Position numbers and translations under genes: made by a program. The notes under the pieces were generated by a model. It was given only the letters and a program-made list of their open reading frames with translations. It made no database searches and had not been told where the DNA came from. Shown in pieces: positions 54,414 to 64,000 of a stretch of DNA of 64,000 bases. The number at the start of each line of letters is the position of its first letter. Within the stretch, counting starts at the first letter, position 1. This stretch comes from Strigamia acuminata. Taxonomy: Eukaryota > Arthropoda > Chilopoda > Geophilomorpha > Linotaeniidae. The stretch is taken from positions 9,688,259-9,752,258 of the forward strand of contig OX442320.1 in the NCBI GenBank assembly GCA_949358305.1, given 5' to 3'.

Positions 54414-55444
54414 TGAAGAAGTTGCACACAGAATTTGAAAGTTGAAATAAATAAATAGTCTGTCATTATTATATTTGTTTGTGTTTTGTATAAGTGCGTT
54501 TTTGAAAAGGGTATTTTGAACTCGGCTCATTTGTTTGATTGACTTTTCGACTTGATCGCTTTTACCGAACCCCCTTAGACCTTTATGGGACTTTTATGGG
54601 TCCTTAGAGCAGGACTTCTTAAAGTTTTTCCACTAGCGAACCTTTTTTATGCGATTTCTGTTGCAGTTGAGCGGCGATTATTTGAATAATCGGGGGACGT
54701 GGGTGTTCGTAAAACCGATTTATTCGCATCAGTCGTTAGGCTAAAACAGGGGTTCCCAAACTTTTTGGCATTGCGACCCATTTTTAAGCAAGGCGATCTT
54801 CCGCGCCCCACTTCATCTACCGGTGCATTAAATTTTTCCAAAATGAACTACTAAAAAGAAAAAAAGAAAGTAAAATAGAAATTTCTCATAAAATTTTACA
54901 TAAAATTTTACATAAGTTTGCAATAAATAATTTTCGTGCACTATTCTAGGGGGGCATCCGAGGGGGCATCACGTCTACAAGTTAGTTAGATTGTTACAAT
55001 TGTCCTGTTGCGCCCCAGCAAAAATCAGCTCGCGCCTCACAGTTTGGGAAACGCTGGGTTAAAACATGCAAGCTCGGATGTGTGGTGCAACTGGGCCCCC
55101 TGGTGTGCGCCAAGTGTAACCAGTGAATAATTATTGCCTTGTTGACACTTCTAAACTCTTGCGTTCATACTCGATGCTTATCTGTTGGCTTGACAAGTAC
55201 GGAGGGTGTGGTCAATTGCCAGTCCCAAACAATTGACCAGTCATTCCTTGTCAGAAGCGTCACTAATTTGTACAAAACTAATCCTTAAGCACGAAGGGTC
55301 TGAAACAAACTTGTTGAAATAAGACTTTGTAAACGTCGTAACTTCTACAAAAGTGGTTTAAGTGTGAACTAGGCACGAAAGAATTGAGAGAAACGGTTTT
55401 AAGTAAAAATTTAATTGTAATTTTCAGTAATTAACACAATAATT
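54414..55444. other. Spacer between array gene 3 and the peptide-precursor cluster
   Basis: Array flank similar to 49400-49760 is followed by an hAT-type MITE (54747-55056) and unique AT-rich sequence. No gene is supported. The orientation of genes changes here from plus to minus. Confidence 0.6.
54747..55056. mobile_element. hAT-type MITE
   Basis: Ends are CAGGGGTTCCCAAACT and the inverted AGTTTGGGAAACGCTG. Flanks GGCTAAAA and GGTTAAAA give an 8-bp target duplication with one mismatch. The terminal motif is characteristic of hAT (Charlie-like) elements. Confidence 0.88.
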
Positions 55445-56198
55445 TTAACCAGCCGCCATGACGGTTGTTTGGCTCGCTGGACTTGTGGTTTCGATTCGGT
55501 ACGATTTGGTTTCGTTGCGATCTTCCAGGACCTCGATTTCTAACTTAGGTTTCTCAGTGGCAGGCTCCGCCTCTCGTTTCTCCATCAGTGGCGTTTTAAC
55601 GTCGGGTTTGTCACCGTTTTCAGGCGGTGGAACATCGGTCGAACCATTTTCAACTAAACAAGATTGGTGTAATATAATTCGAAGTGGCTACATTCATGTC
55701 CGACGTGAACATATTATTTTCATAGCGCGCTGTGATTGGTTGAGAGATACTTGATGAAAATAATCGGTTTAGTCTACGTTGCTATGGGGGGGTCAAGGGG
55801 GTGTAGCTCCCTTGTTAGAAAAAAAGAAGAAAAAACCTCGAAAACATTAGCTGCATTCAAAAATAAAAATAAAAATTTTAGTTTAAGTGTATTTTAAGTC
55901 TTAACATGAGTTTAAACGGGAAATGGCGTCATTTTTGGTTTAAAATTGAAGTAAAACACAAAATATTTTAGTTTTTGAATGCAGCTAATGTTTTGAGAAA
56001 ACGTGCGTTGAGGAAAAAGAACCGACATCAATAGATCTCAACCAATCACAGCGCGTCATATAATTAAGCCAATGTAATTAAGAGTTGGGGAGATGTCATT
56101 TTACCTTGGCTTTCAATCTGAATCGGCAAAGACGAGATGATTTGTCCCCACATAAATAAGAATGCGAATAGCACCAGCATTTTGCACACCATTTCCAT
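55445..56198 (-). CDS. Peptide precursor 1: small secreted acidic protein (100 aa)
   Basis: Exon 1 (56198-56105) encodes a signal peptide (MEMVCKMLVLFAFLFMWGQI and a Ser-Ser-Leu-Pro cleavage region). Exon 2 (55653-55445), entered in phase 1, encodes an acidic, Pro/Glu-rich segment. It contains one Lys-Arg site (LMEKREAEPATEK) and ends TTVMAAG. The exons total 303 nt with GT-AG junctions. The 451-nt intron carries nested inverted repeats. Nothing identifies a function. The layout is that of a small prohormone or secreted effector peptide. Confidence 0.7.
55722..56060. mobile_element. Nested inverted-repeat elements in precursor 1 intron
   Basis: The outer arms CGCGCTGTGATTGGTTGAGA (about 55726) and the inverted TCTCAACCAATCACAGCGCG (about 56036) enclose a complete copy of the TAGCTGCATTCAAAAA MITE at 55843-55992. 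That element is also present at 16541-16687. Confidence 0.8.
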
Positions 56199-56567
56199 GG
56201 CTGGTGGATGTTTTGTGCCTGTTTTTTTTTTTCTTTTTTCTTTTTTTGCTCAAGGATTTTCAGTATTTTATTTAATTGAAATTCGTGACCAATGAGAAGA
56301 AAGGAAAACAATTTTTATTTATTTTCAAGGTTGTTGTTTTCAAAGGTAAATCTCGGAAGTGCTCTTTTGTGTAGTTTTTGTGCGTTTTAGCTGCAGTCAG
56401 TAGTGACGTTCGGTGTGATTGAATTCGAAATTAACTTATGTAAGGGTTTAACAATTTCCTGTACTGTACAGTCTGCGCCCGGTATCTGGATGCGAAAGTC
56501 AAATTGTGCACCCAAAGACATAGAAGTCTAATATTGTTTATTGCAGACAAGTTAATACCGCCGTTAC

Positions 56568-56799
56568 CAGGGATTACGATATTCAACTGAATCTCTGACA
56601 TGGGCTTTCGAATCCCGTTCCGAATCCCGAGTCTTTACATTTTATAAAATTTTGAATTTTTTGTTGAAAATTGGACAGAAGTTAAAATATTTTCGACTTT
56701 TTTAAATTAAAATAATCATCTAAATCTTTCCGAATCCCATCCGAATCCTATGAATGATTCGAATCTCTGATACGCAGATTCTGATTGTCGTACTCCTTG
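56568..56799. mobile_element. MITE related to the transposon at 1-2299
   Basis: The element starts CAGGGATTACGATATTCA and ends CGACAATCA-type sequence inverted (GATTGTCGTACTCCTTG). An 8-bp duplication GCCGTTAC flanks it (56560-56567 and 56800-56807). Its right 65 bases match the right end of the transposon in gene A, so it is a non-autonomous derivative. Confidence 0.88.
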
Positions 56800-56969
56800 G
56801 CCGTTACCCACTTTTTTAAGATATAAAAAGTTTGAGACTATTCAGGCTTTACATAGTTTTGTAAATTTGCTTTTTATTCGTATTATTTTACATTATTGCT
56901 TTATTTTTAGGCAAAAACAAACAAAAGTAAGAGGTGTGTAGGAGTACAGTTCAGTAAGCAAGCTTCTCT

Positions 56970-57957
56970 TTAGAACAATTGATGTCCAGTGGTAGCTTCT
57001 CTCTTCTCTAAGGGATGTTTAGTGGAGAGTTCTTCTCTCTTCTGTAAGTGATGTTTAGTGGTGGGTTCTTCTCTCTTTTGTAAGGGATGTTTAGTGGAGA
57101 GTTCTTCTCTCTTCTGTAAGTGATGTTTAGTGGTGGGTTCTTCTCTCTTCTCTAAGTGATGTTCAGTGGTGGGTTTTTCTCTCTTCTGTAAGTGATGTTT
57201 AGTGGTGGGTTCTTCTCTCTTCTCTAAGTGGTGTTCACTGGTGGCCTCTCTCTCTTGCAAATGATGTACAGTGGTGGGTTCTAAACAAACAAGCGGTTAA
57301 TATATCTCAGTGAAGAAGTAACAGGGGTATTAGTCATCACTAAACAAAAAATTGGTTGATTTGCTTTGAAAAATCAACATTACCAACTCTGCGAAAAGCC
57401 GGTTATTGATCATTAGAAAAGAATTTCCACATAGAATTCCTTCAGTCTATATCGATTTCAGATAGAGCGGTCTATGTTAAATTTCCATTTTCGATCGAAT
57501 TTCCACATAGAATCGCAATGCATCTTTATAGACGGTCTAGATAGAGTGTGGATAGACTTGTTACATAGATGCGATATAAATTCTACCATCCGTGTTACGT
57601 GGGAAGACACAAATTAAATTTTTTATTTTGACAGAACACGCGAATGGAACTAATTATGCACCATTTTGTAATTTTTTTAAAACCATGACTCTGTGCCACG
57701 CGACCAGTGGTTCCCAAACTGTGTGCTGCGGCAGGTCTTACAGGGATACTGGACTGACGTGCAGGGGCACCATGACCACCTACAGGAGCACCGTGAACCA
57801 AAAATGTTTGTGAAGCACTGTCTAGGTGCCAAATTGCAGTTGCAATGCTGAAAAGGCATTCAATAGGCTAAATTGCTCGATTCGATTTACCTGATGGCAT
57901 TGCGTGGATGGTGAAGCACACAGCCAGCAAAATCACGCACAAGAAAGTCGCTTTCAT
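56970..57957 (-). CDS. Peptide precursor 2: multi-copy peptide prohormone-like protein (125 aa)
   Basis: Exon 1 (57957-57891) encodes the signal peptide MKATFLCVILLAVCFTIHA. Exon 2 (57280-56970), phase 1, encodes tandem copies of a decapeptide each followed by Lys-Arg. Visible units are EEPTTKHHLQ (three times), EKPTTEHHLE, EELSTKHPLQ and EELSTKHPLE. There are seven KR sites in all, and the protein ends EATTGHQLF. Every unit begins Glu and carries a C-terminal His-x-Leu-Gln/Glu. There are no Gly residues before KR, so amidation is not predicted. The DNA repeat is 36 bp. A 5'-UTR intron (about 58029-57967) and a TATA box at 58101-58108 support expression. The signal peptide with dibasic-delimited repeats is the classic plan of neuropeptide or secreted antimicrobial precursors. 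Which applies is unknown. Confidence 0.82.
56985..57262 (-). repeat. 36-bp coding repeat of precursor 2
   Basis: Seven to eight units of 36 bases, seen on the plus strand as GTTCTTCTCTCTTCTGTAAG plus TGATGTTTAGTGGTGG variants. The period equals twelve codons, so the frame is preserved. Two unit types alternate. Confidence 0.9.
57715..57820. mobile_element. Short hAT-like element
   Basis: It begins CAGTGGTTCCCAAACTGTGT and ends TTTGTGAAGCACTG, the terminal style of hAT elements. I could not see a target duplication. It lies in the intron of precursor 2. Confidence 0.6.
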
Positions 57958-58100
57958 GATGGCGACTAAGAAATGAATTAATTATAATTAAAATAAAGAT
58001 ACATCTGCAGTAAAAATAATTTACTCACTTCCAAGAGTTAATTGTAGAACTTCTGCGTGGGATTAAAATCGGTCTGAATTTTGAGTTGATTCGTCAAGGG

Positions 58101-58108
58101 TTTATATA
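58101..58108 (-). promoter_or_regulatory. TATA box of peptide precursor 2
   Basis: TATATAAA on the minus strand lies about 30 bases before a short leader exon ending AACTCTTGGAA|GTGAGT. The leader intron ends TTCATTTCTTAG just before the signal-peptide exon. Confidence 0.6.
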
Positions 58109-59596
58109 ATGACAGATGATAATGTTAATGAGTTAGACAGGATGTTTGTTTATTAAAAGAGGATCCGGGTGGATCGTTTGAAAAGGGTTTGCGTGTAGTT
58201 TGCAATGAATGCAAGAAAGGTTGTTTTGGTAGTTAAGAAATTATTGACATATGCAATCAATGCACAAAGTTGAATGGATGATATCCGCACCAGTTATGCT
58301 ACTCCGTATTTTATTCAGAAAAATGATGTAAACAGACAATAGATGCGTTTAAAGTTTCTGGTTTTGTTACTTTTAGTGGGATGGTGGTCACTTAAACCAG
58401 TCATAAACCATATCGTCTAAACCTTGAACACGTTGAGTCACACGCATGCATGGAATATTCCAAGTGAGATGAAATATTCCGTGTGCGCAACTGTCATGTA
58501 AACAGGGATGACAAGGATTATTCGAGTAGTGAATAATCCCTCGCAGAAGGTTGTTTAATTCGAGTGAACTCGAACTATTTTTATTGAGCATGCGCCACTT
58601 CCTTTTTAGTGCTGCTTTCTGTCGCAAAAGTTAATATAATATATCGTACTGCCTCATTTAAACGCCCAGGCATTCAAATTTTTTTGGGCCGACTGCCAGG
58701 CGGTAATTTGAAACCAGGCGGTTAAATGAGCCAGGCGTTTATCCAAAAAAATAGTCAAAAATAAGTTATCGAGAAAACAAAGTAGCAAAAAAATATTTCT
58801 TCATGGAAATAAATTTTTATTTTTATATTTTGCAATTATCTACACATTCCATTGAGCTAATAAGTGATCAGAAACAGCGAAGGCACCCAGATTGGAACTT
58901 GGAAGTGCCAACAATTGCAGTAGCGTCAATTTCCGAAAATTCCGAAACGTTATGGATACATAATTGGCCATTTCCCCGTTTACCCGGTGCCAATTTGAAA
59001 CCCGGCGTTAATACGAGGCCGGCGTCTATAAACCACTTTGTGTACGCCTGCCCGGCGTTAAAACGGGCCCGGCGTTTGAATGAATCCGGGCGTTTGAATG
59101 AATCCGGGCGTTTGAATGAATCCGGGCGTTTAAATGAGGCAGTACGGTACACATTCTCCATTTTATTGATTGAGAATACGAAAACGTGATCTGGTTTCCT
59201 TTTTACAAAAAAAACATATCACGTCAGGTGTTGGTTAAACCTGGTACTTCCTGTTGTGATCACGAATTATTTTCTGCATGTAAACACAACAATTTGATTT
59301 TTTCACCACTCGAAATATTCGAATAGCTAATTGGGTGAAATTGAAGCAATTTTAATTGCCAGTTACTCGAACAAACCAAAAAGTAATTTAAAAACAGACG
59401 CAAAAGCGAAATAATTTCACATTTATATTAGCGCCATTTTGGTCTTCTGTTTCCGCTGTTTACAGAAACACCAAAAAGCACAAACGGAAACTTTGAATGC
59501 AATTCCTGCTGTTTTTCAACAAATGAATGGATTTTGAGTTTATTTCATTTTTATTGGCAACAATCGAAACAACGTCAACTGTACATTTCTACATTT
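58109..59596. other. Spacer between precursors 2 and 3
   Basis: No gene is supported. A MITE with GTACTGCCTCATTTAAACGC ends fills 58644-59152. The remainder is AT-rich and includes a possible 3' flank of precursor 3. Confidence 0.6.
58644..59152. mobile_element. MITE with GTACTGCCTCATTTAAACGC inverted ends
   Basis: Both ends carry the 20-mer GTACTGCCTCATTTAAACGC in inverted orientation and bound about 508 bases. Near the right end an 18-bp unit (CGTTTGAATGAATCCGGG) is repeated four times. No target duplication is clear. Confidence 0.8.
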
Positions 59597-60373
59597 TTAT
59601 CCAGAAGCAGGTGTGGTAGATCCACGGCAATCTTTATCTTCCGCGCCTTCAATGGCTCTCTTTGCGACGTGCTCCTCGGCCTCTTCTTCAACTTCATCAA
59701 ACATTTCCTCTCCGTCTTCGAACGCTTCTCTCTTCTCCTTCTTCTTGTGGTCTCCGTTGTGCTCGGCCAAATACGCTCCTGCTGCGAGGCGCTGGATGAA
59801 AGCGTCGACATATTTATCTGGGTTATCATCTTCACTTCGCTTGGTCAAGTTGTGTAATTGGTGGAATTCGAGGACGTCGAAGAAAGCGTCGGCGGCTTCT
59901 TCCGCGCTTCTCTTGTTGTGAGCGTGCAATGCAAGGCTGTCGAGCACGTCAAACATATTCTGGCTTGCCTCTTCTTCTTCTTTATTTTATATAAAAAAAA
60001 ATATTAACTTATTATTATTATTATTATTATTTTTTTTTTTGGTTGGGCAATATTTCGCGCGTAAATTGTTTTTATGTCAAAACTGTACCAACTGTTCGAA
60101 GAGTGAGTTTCTCGCAAACCGACCATGGGATATGGATGAAACTTGTTGTATGTAACGCCAAGTTGATGTCAAAACTGCACCAACTGTTTGAAGAGTGAGT
60201 TTCTCGCAAGAAAAAAGTGAATTGGAAATTTTCCATTCTGAATTTGCTTCGCTGCATTGCGAACAGAAAGTGCGCGCAGTTACAACTATAAACGTATTTG
60301 TACCTGCCACTGGTTTGGCATTGATGGCGAGGCAGCAGAGTGCCAAGCAGACGACTGCGAGTACGGAATTCAT
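59597..60373 (-). CDS. Peptide precursor 3: secreted acidic precursor with four dibasic sites (150 aa)
   Basis: Exon 1 (60373-60304) encodes the signal peptide MNSVLAVVCLALCCLAINA. Exon 2 (59979-59597), phase 1, begins with an EEEEA run. It contains Lys-Arg sites in HNKRS, LTKRS, KEKRE and VAKRA, which divide it into segments of about 20-40 residues. The segments are Glu/Asp-rich with Phe-Asp-Val-Leu motifs repeated (MFDVLDSL, FFDVLEFH, MFDEVEEE). Total 453 nt. A TATA box at 60487-60494 and a leader intron (AACCAGA|GTGAGT to TATACACAG) match the plan of precursor 2. The protein resembles a neuropeptide-like or secreted-peptide precursor, with no recognisable mature peptide family. Confidence 0.8.
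60074..60210. repeat. Direct repeat of about 45 bp in precursor 3 intron
   Basis: The copies at 60074-60119 and 60166-60210 (both containing CCAACTGTT and GAAGAGTGAGTTTCTCGCAA) differ at only two positions and are spaced 92 bases. Confidence 0.8.
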
Positions 60374-60486
60374 GTTGGAAGCGCTCTGTGTATAGAAATG
60401 TTATGGTTTACACTCGATTTTTCAAATTGTTTACGTGTTACTCACTCTGGTTTTGATCAGGAACTGGGTGGTACAAGTCGGGAAGG

Positions 60487-60494
60487 TTTTTATA
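60487..60494 (-). promoter_or_regulatory. TATA box of peptide precursor 3
   Basis: TATAAAAA on the minus strand lies upstream of the leader ending CAAAACCAGA|GTGAGT. It is positional evidence. Confidence 0.6.
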
Positions 60495-60754
60495 CGATTT
60501 TTGCTGTATTTCAATGAAGGATGTTGTTTGAATGCGTTTTTGTGTTGTGGTTTCTTTTCATTGCACGTTTCAATGCCAAAGGAAGGATTTTGGTTGAAGT
60601 TGCGTCAATTCAAGTTTGTTTATTTAATTTTCGTGCACGAAATAGTTAAAATATTCAGTTCGGTTTGCGTTTTCAATGAAATTGGGTGTTTATTGACCTA
60701 ATTCTTTACAAATATTTGATTTTTATTATCATATTTTATGGTGAAGTTGAGTTC

Positions 60755-61022
60755 TCAAGTGGAAGCAGTCGTAGTTGCTCTTCTTCTGCACGCTTCTGCT
60801 TCCAGTTCAACATCGTCTTCTTTTGCTATGATTGCGGCCTCTTCGGCGGGGTTTAATTCCGCCTCTTGTTCGGCTTCGAGGACCGCCTCGCTGCTCCTGT
60901 CTGAAGGAAATTTTCATGAAAAAAAAATTGAATATTTTTATTTTTATTTACTTACCTGCATTAAATGCATCAAGTGCAGCGCAACTCAACACGACGATTA
61001 AAAGCACAAGGCAGAATTTCAT
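60755..61022 (-). CDS. Peptide precursor 4: very small secreted acidic protein (70 aa)
   Basis: Exon 1 (61022-60956) encodes the signal peptide MKFCLVLLIVVLSCAALDAF. Exon 2 (60900-60755), phase 1, encodes an Ala/Glu-rich segment (EAVLEAEQEAELNPAEEAA, then EDDVELEAEA) and a basic end CRRRATTTAST. Total 213 nt. The intron is only 55 nt. A TATA box at 61101-61106 lies about 80 bases before the ATG. The short C-terminal basic part after an acidic propiece recalls secreted host-defence or regulatory peptide precursors, but nothing identifies it. Confidence 0.72.
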
Positions 61023-61100
61023 TTTCGTTATTTTTGTTGTCTCTGGTGTGCAAACAAACGATTCTTGCAAAGGTGTGACTGCGTATCGAGTTATCACAGC

Positions 61101-61106
61101 TTTATA
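61101..61106 (-). promoter_or_regulatory. TATA box of peptide precursor 4
   Basis: TATAAA occurs on the minus strand in GGTGTATAAAGCTG, followed by a leader without an evident intron. Confidence 0.5.
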
Positions 61107-61395
61107 CACCCCAGTTTGCATTGTCCGCACTCAGGATGACGGTCATTTTGACCATTCAATTGGAGGTGCGACAAAGGGATATTCGAGCGGAAGGGTTTGG
61201 GTCAAGGCAGGTGAAGGTAGATTTTGTTGTTGTCGATTTGCATAGCTTAGGAAATGACTTTGAATGAAAATATACTTTTATTTGTCAGCAAAAAAATATA
61301 TATCAATAGGCCTACACAAAAAAAAACCAAATACATTTTTTTTTTATATTTTTTTTTTATTTATTATATAATTGAAATTTTATTTTGACAAAAAC

Positions 61396-63914
61396 TTAAA
61401 TAATTCCCACGCCGAATTCCGCGCGATTATCAAAATTATCGCTTTCGACGTCCAGCTCGGCTTGTTGGTCAAATCCGGCGTCCCCTTCGACGGCAAACGT
61501 TTCCACGGGACTCGGAATGACCTCCAAGTCCACCTGTTGCTCGCTTTCCCCAACTATTTCAATCGCTCGCGCTCCCGCGGGACTCGGCAACTCGTCCGCG
61601 CGTCTGTATTCAACGTCGTAGCCGTCGTGGTCCCCGTGATGGTGGTGGTGGTGGTCCCCGTGGTGGTCGCCGTGGTCAAATCCTTTGGAAATGGATTTAG
61701 AAAACGAGAAGGACTTGTGGATCTTTTTACTCTTCTTTTTCCCGAATTTCTTCTTCTTTTTCCCGTATTTCTTCTTCTTCCAATATTTCTTCTTCTTCTT
61801 CTTCTTGCCGTGCGACTTGTGCTTGTGTTTCTCGTACTTGACCTCGTACGATTTGTGCTTCCCGAAGTCGTTGTGCCCGTGGTCAGTGTGGTGGTGTTCC
61901 TCGACCTCGTGGTGGTGGTGGTCGTGATGATATTTTTTCTTCACGTACCCCAGATCGTGGCATTTGTGCGCGAGCGAATAATGATCGTCGTCGTCTTCGT
62001 ATTCGTCGTATTCAACGTGATGTTCGTCGTCTTCCTCCAAATCGTCGCTTTGGTCGTGCTCGTGGTCGCCGCCGTGGTGAGAATGACCACCACCCGTGGA
62101 CGTGTGATGCGATTCTTTGATTTCGTCGCTAGAGATCTCTTCGACACCCCCGCCGCCGCCACCGCCGCCATCTTCCTCAAGATATTCGTGTTTGTGGTCA
62201 TCATCTCCATGGTGGTGGTGATGATGATGGATTGTGTGGCCGTGGTCGTGGTCATTACCGCCATGGTGGTGGTGGTGATGATTGGAATGGTCTTTGCCGA
62301 ACCCTTTCTCTTTTTTGATTTCGAGACTAAAGCTTTTGTGGAATCCTTTGTGTCCGTCGTGGTGATGGTGATGGTCGTGGTCATCGTCATCGTCGTAGTG
62401 GTCGTGTTCGTGCACTTCGATGTGATCGTCGTGGTCGTCGTGATGATCGTGGTCGTGGTGGTCGTGGTCGTGGTCGTGGCCGTGGTCGAGTCCTTTGGAT
62501 TTGCTGATGCTGAAGGATTTGTGGAGTTTGAATTCTTTGCCGAATTTCTTTTTCTTCTTTTTTTCTTTGGTGAACTCGAAGTTGATGCTCTTGTGGAACT
62601 CTTTGCTGATGCCGCGGTTTTTGTGGTCTTCTAATTCGGCGTTTTCGTCGTGGTGGTGTCCGGTTTTTGATTTGTGCGCGCTGAACGACGCATCAACTTG
62701 GACTTTTTTGTTTAATTTTTTGTTTTTCTTATGATGATGTCCGTCATTTTCGGCGTTTTCGTCATGGTGGTGTCCTCCTTTCGACTTGTGCGCGCTGAAC
62801 GACCCATCAACTTCAACTTTCTTGTCCAATTTCATCTTTTTCTTATGATGTCCATCATTTTCGTCATTTTCGGCAATTTCATCGTGGTGGTGTCCACCTT
62901 TCGATTTGTGCGCGCTGAACGACGCATCAACTTCAACTTTCTTGTCCAGTTTTATCTTTTTCTTATGATGATGTCCATCATTTTCGTCATTTTCGGCAGT
63001 TTCGTCATGATGGTGTCCACCTTTCGACTTGTGGGCGCTTTTATGAATTTCGAATTTTTTCTTTCCTCCAAAATCTTTATTCGTCTCCTTATGAAAACCG
63101 TCGTGATGTCCATCATTATTGTCCTCGTTTTCGGCATTTTCGTCGTGGTGGTGCCCGCCTTTCGACTTGTGCACGCTTCCGGAGTTGTGAACTTCGATTT
63201 TCTTCTTCACTCCAAAATTCTTATCGCCTTCCCAGTGATGTGCATCATCGTCATCATCGTCCTCGTAATCGTCATCATCTTCGTAATCATCATCATCTTC
63301 AGCATCGTCGTCGTCATCTTCATCCAAATCATCATCTCCTTTATTTCCGTGTCCGCCCTTCGATTTCTCCACTTCTGCGTGCACTTGCACCGCAACTCCC
63401 TTCGATTTTTGTCCGCCATCTTTGTGCGAATCCAACCCAACATCGATTTCCTTTGACGTCCCAACCTCCGCTTCGGCCTGACCACCCAGAAGCAATTCCT
63501 TCGACCCGTGTCCACCTCCTTTCGCCTCGGCTGCTACCTCAGCTCCGGCGTGACCATCGAGTGACACCTCCGCGGATTTGTGTCCACCCACTTGCACCCC
63601 AACGCCGATTTGTTTGTCCACCTCCAGGTGACTTTCGGCTTCGTCGTGGACTTTCTTCGCCTTGTGGATCCCGATATTTTTGATTTTGTCGAATTGCGAT
63701 TCGAATTTCTTGGCCTTGTGGATGGCAAAGTCCTTCGATTTGTCAATTTCCTTGTGGATGTCGGCTTGACCGCCTATGCCCACGTGAACACTCTTGTCCA
63801 CGGACACTCCGGCGTGTTTTCCGCCGTCTTTGTGCGCGTCAAAAGCCGCACTGGCGTCCAATGAGGCGTCTACATCTCTTTCTGCAGCCTGGAAGTCCAG
63901 CTGTAGTTCTTCAC
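61396..63914 (-). CDS. Secreted-type His/Asp/Lys-rich repeat protein (about 839 aa, signal exon outside window)
   Basis: One long exon begins after an AAATACAG acceptor (first coding base 63914, phase 1) and ends with TAA at 61396. The first exon, probably a signal peptide as in the neighbours, lies beyond 64000. The N-terminal part has Gly/Ala/Val-rich HK-containing stretches. The middle has about five modules with SKGGHHHDE, AENDENDG and a KKKxKLDKKVEVDASFSAHK core. Then follow runs of His and Asp (DHDHDHHDHDHHDDHDDH, HHHHHHHG), a Lys block (KKKKKKYWKKKKYGKKKKK) and an acidic tail. It has almost no Cys. Such composition suggests a disordered, metal-binding or polyelectrolyte secreted protein (matrix, cuticle, mineral or adhesive). 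This is inference from composition only. Confidence 0.85.
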
Positions 63915-64000
63915 CTGTATTTGTATGGAGTGTTGTAATAATAATACACCAAATTCTGTTTTTAGACGGTCTTTTTTAGACGATTTTGATTGAATACGGT

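Noticed and set aside
61372-62634. Plus-strand frame of 420 codons rich in Val
   Set aside because: It is the antisense of the His/Asp-rich exon. GTG/GTC-rich complement of His/Asp codons lacks stops.
62731-63456. Plus-strand frame of 241 codons
   Set aside because: It is antisense to the same His-rich exon, with compositional bias only and no signal peptide or conserved domain.

Overview
This is an AT-rich nuclear segment from an invertebrate animal. Genes have GT-AG introns, Drosophila- and vertebrate-like families (ARP3, KLF6/7, a receptor tyrosine kinase, cholinesterase-type esterases), a eukaryotic tRNA-Gln and many MITE-like elements. I cannot place the phylum from sequence alone. All exon models are my own splice-site and reading-frame readings.

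Layout. (1) 1-2299: the right-hand part of a DNA transposon with a long transposase-like frame and a pentanucleotide-rich minisatellite. It sits inside the last exon of the next gene. (2) 2300-14432, minus strand: three tandem paralogs (C at 10731-14432, B at 6519-10017, A at 2300-5851). Each encodes a signal peptide, a Frizzled-type cysteine-rich domain (CRD) and a complete type-B carboxylesterase domain with its catalytic triad. C carries two CRDs, A and B one, and A is interrupted by the transposon. An orphan half-CRD lies at 14932-15222. (3) 15636-20052, minus: a receptor tyrosine kinase of the Trk/ROR/MuSK class whose 5' exons I could not find. (4) 23339-26378, plus: a complete ten-exon ARP3 gene. 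(5) 27036-27107: tRNA-Gln(UUG). (6) 27915-44776, plus: a KLF6/7-type zinc-finger factor with a 14.2-kb first intron that contains several minisatellites and a 5S-rRNA-like SINE. (7) 48029-54413, plus: three tandem genes for secreted Cys-rich/repeat proteins, with duplicated upstream regions. (8) 55445-63914, minus: five two-exon genes for secreted acidic, dibasic-cleaved or His-rich products, all with a signal-peptide exon joined through a phase-1 intron to the product exon.

The standout is the CRD-carboxylesterase family. CRDs bind Wnt and its lipid adduct, and the fused hydrolase retains every catalytic residue, so a secreted, CRD-targeted lipid esterase is a testable idea. The second notable system is the peptide-precursor cluster, including one precursor with seven Lys-Arg-delimited near-identical decamer repeats. 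Mobile elements are dense. The tandem arrays give empty-site comparisons that define target duplications for several MITE families.
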